DNA of 64,000 bases from Anaerolineae bacterium (lineage in GTDB: Bacteria; Chloroflexota; Anaerolineae; Anaerolineales; UBA4823). Shown here one piece after another: positions 60,021 to 64,000 of this stretch. Below the pieces are notes generated by a model. The model did no database searches and had not been told where the DNA came from. It was given only the letters and a program-made list of their open reading frames with translations. Made by a program: the position numbers and the translations under genes. Positions within the stretch are counted from its first letter, which is position 1, and each line of letters starts with the position of its first letter. The stretch covers positions 62,001 to 126,000 of the forward strand of contig QOQU01000011.1 in the NCBI GenBank assembly GCA_003327455.1. Reading direction: 5' to 3'.

Positions 60021-60749
60021 TCACGGTCTTGCCCTGACAATATTCAAACGGATGATCTTATCGTTGTAATAGTTCTCCGCCATCACCAACGGCAAACCGG
60101 TTGAGCTGTAGAAGATTTCATTCAAACACAACAGGGGAACCGCAGGTGGGCTCTGCAGGATGGCTGCCAGTTGCTCATCCAGCAACACAGCGCTGATGTC
60201 CGCGATGGCATAGCCAAAACTCTGTCCACAATACTGTTCAAGGATGGTCAAGATTGAGCTATGGGCGGCTTCATCGGGGATCGGAGAGCGAACGATCGTC
60301 TCGGGGATCATATTGATCGAATAGATAACCGGCTTTTCATCGGCAAAAAACAAGCGGCAAAAACGGATCAGGTAGGTCTCTGGAGAGATTTCTAGAGCCT
60401 CGGCCTGGTTGGTGGTTGGCAGGATGCGTTCGCGCTGCAACAGGTGGATAGAAGGCTCTTTACCCGCGGCTTTGATCAACTGGGTGAACTCCCAGACCGT
60501 GTTTAATTGGGTGGTGATGTCAATGAGATGCCGGTTCACGTAAGTTCCATCACCATGCCGGCGGATCAACAAACCTTGAGCGACCAATTGATCTAAGGCG
60601 CTATGGATGGTAGCGCGGCTGACATTAAATTCGAGGGCAAGCTGGTCTTCGCCTGGCAGACGACCGCTTGCGTCGAACTCGCCACGCCGGACGCGCTCCC
60701 AGATTTGCTCGCGGATCTGTTGGGTGATGGATTTCGGTTTTGCCAACAT
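60021..60749 (-). CDS. GntR-family regulator (HutC/UTRA type)
   Basis: 242 residues: winged-helix N-terminus (QQIREQIWERVRRGEFDAS, GRLPGEDQLALEFNVSRATI) and a UTRA ligand domain. It leads the operon GntR-BMP-ATPase-permease-permease-amidohydrolase and likely responds to a nucleoside or nucleobase. Confidence 0.92.
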   Translation of the reverse strand: MLAKPKSITQQIREQIWERVRRGEFDASGRLPGEDQLALEFNVSRATIHSALDQLVAQGLLIRRHGDGTYVNRHLIDITTQLNTVWEFTQLIKAAGKEPSIHLLQRERILPTTNQAEALEISPETYLIRFCRLFFADEKPVIYSINMIPETIVRSPIPDEAAHSSILTILEQYCGQSFGYAIADISAVLLDEQLAAILQSPPAVPLLCLNEIFYSSTGLPLVMAENYYNDKIIRLNIVRARP

Positions 60750-60808
60750 AGAGGTCTGACGTCTGTCGTCTTTATAAGCATTTTATCCTCCTTTCTCCAA
60801 AAGGTCAA
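60750..60808 (-). promoter_or_regulatory. gntR promoter with direct repeats near the start
   Basis: Minus strand TTGACC (60808-60803), 17 bp, TAAAAT (60785-60780). Between the start site and the ATG lie GTCTGACGTCTGTCGTC (about 60753-60769), a repeated GTCTG/GACGTC pattern that could bind the regulator. Confidence 0.65.
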
Positions 60809-60925
60809 TCATGATTTTTGTCACCTTTTCGGAGGGCAGGCGATGCTGCCATTTCGATCTGACTTGCGGTTCAGTGGTTACCTTGGACATCCCAATACCA
60901 GAGAGAGCTTCATAATCAATCTGGG

Positions 60926-60931
60926 GTATAA
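60926..60931 (+). promoter_or_regulatory. -10 box close to the 60943 start
   Basis: TATAAT lies 11 nt before the ATG, the same distance as in the his leader, implying a leaderless transcript. No convincing -35 at 60903-60909. Confidence 0.55.
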
Positions 60932-60942
60932 TTGTTTGTGCA

Positions 60943-61833
60943 ATGATTGACTATTCCGAATTTCGGCAGTGGATGGATACTTTATACCGCCATCCGGAGT
61001 GGCGGGAGGAATTACGTCGCGTCGTTTTGACGGACGAGATTCTGGAATTGCCTAAGGTATTAGACAAAACGGCCGAAATCGTGCAGCAGACCGTCATCGC
61101 TGTGCAAGAGCTCATCGAAGCCCACAAACGTGGTGAAGAACGACTCAAGCAAGTCGAGATTGCCATAGCTGAACTCGCCGAAGCCCAGAAGCGCACCGAA
61201 CAGCGGGTTGAAGAGCTTGCCGAAGCCCAGAAACGTACGGAAGAGCGGGTTGAAGAGCTTGCCGAAGCCCAGAAACGCACCGAAGAGCGGGTTGAAGAAC
61301 TCGCCCAGGCGCAGAAACGCACCGAAGAACGGGTTGAAGAGCTTGCCCAGGCGCAGAAACGCACCGAAAAGTGGGTGAAAGAACTGGCTGATGCCCAGCA
61401 TGGCTTAGGCGTGGCAGTAGGCGCACTCCAGAAAGCTTTTGGTGCTACGGTTGAAGAGGAGGCTGCAAGCGTGGTAGAAGTCGTACTCAGACGAAAGGGG
61501 TATCGAATTTTGCAGCCAGCCTTTACTCTGCCACTCGATGGGGAGATCGATGTCGTCCTGCCGTTAGAAGAACCTTCCGGACGGAAAGTATGGGCAGTGG
61601 TGGAAGCAAAAGCGCGCCTCAGTCAGCGGGATGTCTGGGCATGGTCTCAGCGCATGCACGAGCCCGTCTGGCATCAACGACTGGCCGAGAAGGGCTGCCC
61701 AGGCCCATATCTCGTCTACGCCTATGGCATTCGTATGGACTTAGGCGCTCATGAGGCAGCTCAAAGAGAGGGCATCGGGCTGCTCAAGAGCGATGGAGAA
61801 GTGCTGCCACCGGCAGCTCTGATTGAACCCTGA
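60943..61833 (+). CDS. Coiled-coil protein with PD-(D/E)XK-like C-terminal domain
   Basis: 296 residues. After a short N-terminal domain comes a coiled coil of five near-perfect 14-residue repeats ([14 protein letters not shown]; roughly residues 78-150). The C-terminal domain (from about 160) has [11 protein letters not shown] and [15 protein letters not shown], i.e. the Asp and Glu-x-Lys of a PD-(D/E)XK nuclease fold. It resembles DUF3782-type proteins. Whether it cuts DNA is not known. It is alone between the gntR promoter and the LLM gene. Confidence 0.8.
   Translation: MIDYSEFRQWMDTLYRHPEWREELRRVVLTDEILELPKVLDKTAEIVQQTVIAVQELIEAHKRGEERLKQVEIAIAELAEAQKRTEQRVEELAEAQKRTEERVEELAEAQKRTEERVEELAQAQKRTEERVEELAQAQKRTEKWVKELADAQHGLGVAVGALQKAFGATVEEEAASVVEVVLRRKGYRILQPAFTLPLDGEIDVVLPLEEPSGRKVWAVVEAKARLSQRDVWAWSQRMHEPVWHQRLAEKGCPGPYLVYAYGIRMDLGAHEAAQREGIGLLKSDGEVLPPAALIEP
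61165..61386 (+). repeat. 42-bp in-frame repeats coding a coiled coil
   Basis: Tandem 42-bp copies (GAAGCCCAGAAACG boxes) encode the 14-residue heptad pairs of the preceding CDS. Copy number may vary between strains. Confidence 0.88.
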
Positions 61834-61993
61834 GCTACCCAAACCGAAGCGAAGGATAAAAGAAATCACGCTTAGACTATCCCCGACAGTCAGGCAGGTG
61901 ATGGTTGCTCCTTAGCCGACCTGGTGTGACGCGGAATTTTTGGCTGCGCAGCGAGGCGCAATTAAGATAAAATAAGCCCCAAAGGAGGTATCC

Positions 61994-62992
61994 ATGACTG
62001 AACGAGTTGCACTTTATCTTCAAGATGCCCACGATTTGCGCGAAGGGCTGGAATACGTCCGCTATGCCGAGCAGCGCGGCTTCGAAGCGGTCTGGCAAGC
62101 CGAATCTCGTCTGGTGCGGGATGCGATCGTCCCCATGGCAGCCTACGCAGCCGTAACCGAGCGGATTAAAGTGGGCTCCGGTGTGATCAACAACTGGACA
62201 CGCAATATCGGTTTACTGGCCGCAACCTTCTTGACCCTGGATGACCTGGCTCCGAACCGTATCATCTGCGGTATTGGCGCCTGGTGGGATCCTCTGGCGC
62301 GCAATGTGGGCATTGAGCGCAAAAAGCCACTGGTTGCCATGCGCGAAACGGTAACTGTGCTACGGCGTTTGCTCAATATGGAGCGGGTAACTTTTCACGG
62401 TGAGTTTGTGCATGTGGATGGGATTGAGTTAGACGTAGTGCATGGACGTCGCGAACCACGCAACGTACCGATCATGATCGGCGCCACCGGGGATCAGATG
62501 ATGGAATTGACCGGCGAGATCGCCGACGGAGCAGTTTTGAATTATTGTGTCCCGCCCGAATACAATGAGCGCGCCCTCGAATTGCTGGAAAAAGGCGCTA
62601 AAAAAGCCGGACGCAAGCTGGATGACCTCGATCGCCCGCAATTGATCGTTTGTTCGGTGGATCACGATCACGATAAAGCCATTGATTCAACCCGGATGTT
62701 GCTGACCCAATACCTTGCCCAACAACCTCATATTGCCAAAGCTTCTGGAGTCTCGCCGGAGGTGGTGGCCGAAATTCAATCTATCCTCGGCTGGCCGGCG
62801 ACGAAAGAACAGATTAACAAAGCCAAACACCTGGTGCCCGAAGAACTGATCCACCGCATCACCGCTTCCGGCACTCCCGAAGAGGCGCGGGCAAAAGTGG
62901 ACGAATATCGTAAACACGGGTGCACCTGCCCAATCCTTTATTCGGTAGGCGGCGACGTTAAGTTGCTTATTGACACCTTCGCACAGGCATAG
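61994..62992 (+). CDS. Luciferase-like flavin/F420 oxidoreductase (LLM class)
   Basis: 332 residues with AAGGAGGTATCC before the ATG. Barrel signatures: [56 protein letters not shown], and [20 protein letters not shown]. It resembles methylene-tetrahydromethanopterin reductase-like F420-dependent enzymes. It precedes an SDR by 5 nt, which suggests a two-step redox pathway; substrate unknown. Confidence 0.88.
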   Translation: MTERVALYLQDAHDLREGLEYVRYAEQRGFEAVWQAESRLVRDAIVPMAAYAAVTERIKVGSGVINNWTRNIGLLAATFLTLDDLAPNRIICGIGAWWDPLARNVGIERKKPLVAMRETVTVLRRLLNMERVTFHGEFVHVDGIELDVVHGRREPRNVPIMIGATGDQMMELTGEIADGAVLNYCVPPEYNERALELLEKGAKKAGRKLDDLDRPQLIVCSVDHDHDKAIDSTRMLLTQYLAQQPHIAKASGVSPEVVAEIQSILGWPATKEQINKAKHLVPEELIHRITASGTPEEARAKVDEYRKHGCTCPILYSVGGDVKLLIDTFAQA

Positions 62993-62997
62993 GTTCC

Positions 62998-63732
62998 ATG
63001 ACAGAGAAGCGGCGCGTGCTCGTCTATGGCGCAGGGGGTGGGATCGGTTCTGCTCTTTGTCGTCTATTGCATGCCCAGGGCGTCCAGCTTCACCTGGTCG
63101 GTAGAACGGAAAGCAAGCTGGTCGCCCTCGCCCAGGAAGTTGAAGCTACCTACACCATCGGCGACGTAACCGATCGAGCGCTCTTTAGCAAGGTCGCACA
63201 GGATGCTGGTGAACCGCTGGATGGATTCGTCTACGCAGTAGGGACGATCACCATCCGCTCCCTGGCGCGACTGACCGAAGAAGATTTCTTAAACGACTTC
63301 CGCGTCAACGCCCTTGGCGCAGCGCTGGCTGTCCAGGCCGCTTTGCCAGCGCTCAAGAAGAGTGCCGGGGTGGCCGCGGTGGTGTTGTTTTCGAGTGTGG
63401 CGGCTTCGCAGGGCTTTGCCAACCACGCCTCGATCGGCATGGCGAAAGGGGCAGTCTCGGCGTTGACTCTTGCCCTGGCAGCCGAGCTGGCACCCAAAGT
63501 GCGGGTAAACGCCATAGCCCCCTCGCTGACCCGTACGCCGCTGGGGGAAAACCTGCTTGGCAGTGAGCAAATGGCTGCCTCGATTGCCGCTCTACATGCC
63601 TTGCAGCGCCTGGGTGAGGCACAGGACATCGCTGCACTGGCAGCCTTTCTGCTCTCCCCTCAGGCAGATTGGATCAGCGGGCAAATCATCGGCGTTGATG
63701 GCGGGCGCTCGACCCTGCGCACCAAAGGTTAA
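62998..63732 (+). CDS. Short-chain dehydrogenase/reductase
   Basis: 244 residues: NAD(P) loop GAGGGIGSALCRLL, NALGAALAVQAALPALKK, Ser in VLFSSVAASQGFAN; the usual YxxxK tyrosine region reads HASIGMAKGAVSAL, so the catalytic Tyr is replaced by Ile or Gly beside the retained Lys. Such SDRs may be non-catalytic or use another donor. The ending ISGQIIGVDGGRSTL is typical. Confidence 0.88.
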   Translation: MTEKRRVLVYGAGGGIGSALCRLLHAQGVQLHLVGRTESKLVALAQEVEATYTIGDVTDRALFSKVAQDAGEPLDGFVYAVGTITIRSLARLTEEDFLNDFRVNALGAALAVQAALPALKKSAGVAAVVLFSSVAASQGFANHASIGMAKGAVSALTLALAAELAPKVRVNAIAPSLTRTPLGENLLGSEQMAASIAALHALQRLGEAQDIAALAAFLLSPQADWISGQIIGVDGGRSTLRTKG

Positions 63733-63750
63733 ACGCCGCCTTAAGATCGC

Positions 63751-63996
63751 ATGAAATCCCTGCTTCAATCGATCGGCGCGGCAAACCTGCTGGTCAGCCG
63801 CCTGGAGCGGCTGTCAGCCGATTCGTATTGGGCGCATCAGGCAAGCGGGGTGCGCGGCTCACTTCTACGCCTTATCGAGCGCTATGAACGCACCTCCCAG
63901 CTCAGCGACCAAGAATTGCGTTCTCTGGAAAACGCTTTGCAGATGGGCTATCGCCTGTTGAGTTACGCGGCAAAGGAAATCTCTTCCTCACACTAA
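63751..63996 (+). CDS. Small helical protein
   Basis: 81 residues, mostly helical with SLLQSIGAANLLVSRLERLS and NALQMGYRLLSYAAKEI. No family recognised. It follows the SDR by 18 nt on the same strand, so it may belong to the unit, and ends at the window edge with a complete stop. Confidence 0.6.
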   Translation: MKSLLQSIGAANLLVSRLERLSADSYWAHQASGVRGSLLRLIERYERTSQLSDQELRSLENALQMGYRLLSYAAKEISSSH

Positions 63997-64000
63997 GGAA

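Overview
The window looks like a chromosomal segment of a Gram-positive-like or monoderm environmental bacterium, most probably a Chloroflexota member of the Anaerolineae type. This is an inference from family content and style, not from a marker gene. The clues are a moderately high GC content, an ECF sigma factor paired with a DUF5667 protein, a DUF6391-like protein, Pro/Thr/Ser-rich lipoproteins, a BMP-type nucleoside importer, a luciferase-like (F420/FMN type) oxidoreductase, and many short GC-rich intergenic repeats. No rRNA or tRNA gene was seen.

Layout. 1-3.8 kb (minus strand): end of a cytochrome P450, a family-4 glycosidase, a PIG-L deacetylase and two paralogous membrane-anchored proteins. 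4.1-15.4 kb (plus strand): a type I restriction-modification locus (hsdM, hsdS, hsdR) with other modules packed between its genes: an AlbA_2/Schlafen-type ATPase, an MntA/HepT toxin-antitoxin pair, an ImmA/IrrE-DUF4411 pair and a RAYT-type transposase. 15.6-18.0 kb: MFS transporter, methyltransferase, DsrE-like protein. 18.1-22.1 kb: an M23-like secreted protein, a small protein behind an SOS-box-like palindrome, holA and a DUF6391-like membrane protein. 22.3-27.5 kb: a TetR-controlled ABC efflux operon. 27.6-29.4 kb: a gene-free region of repeats that includes a collapsed CRISPR locus. 29.4-40.8 kb: a two-subunit FAD/iron-sulfur amine dehydrogenase-like operon, a large lipoprotein, a polyferredoxin, membrane proteins and a PIN toxin-antitoxin pair. 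41.0-42.65 kb: a CRISPR array of 17 repeats with its leader. 42.8-46.8 kb: DUF5667/ECF pair, peptide-binding protein, secG. 46.85-53.66 kb: a compact histidine operon hisGCBHAFIE plus a HAD-like gene, preceded by a clear histidine attenuator. 53.9-60.8 kb: a GntR-regulated nucleoside import and amidohydrolase operon. 60.9-64 kb: a coiled-coil nuclease-like protein, a luciferase-like oxidoreductase, an SDR and a small protein.

The most interesting structure is the pair of CRISPR loci at 28.1-29.0 kb and 41.0-42.65 kb. They share the same leader, with a matching promoter and long hairpin, and the same distal hairpin-bearing segment. One carries 16 spacers; the other has a single repeat squeezed between trailer and leader, so it looks like a spacer-less shell. 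Beside it lie four 95-bp units that combine a degenerate CRISPR repeat with a fixed 59-bp filler. No cas gene is present in the window. The his attenuator is also notable: its leader peptide contains His-Ala-His-His-His and begins only about 11 nt after the -10 box.

Promoters read by eye repeatedly show TTGNCA, 16-17 bp, TATAAT/TAAAAT. Several ATG codons lie 9-11 nt after a -10 box, so leaderless transcripts may be common here.
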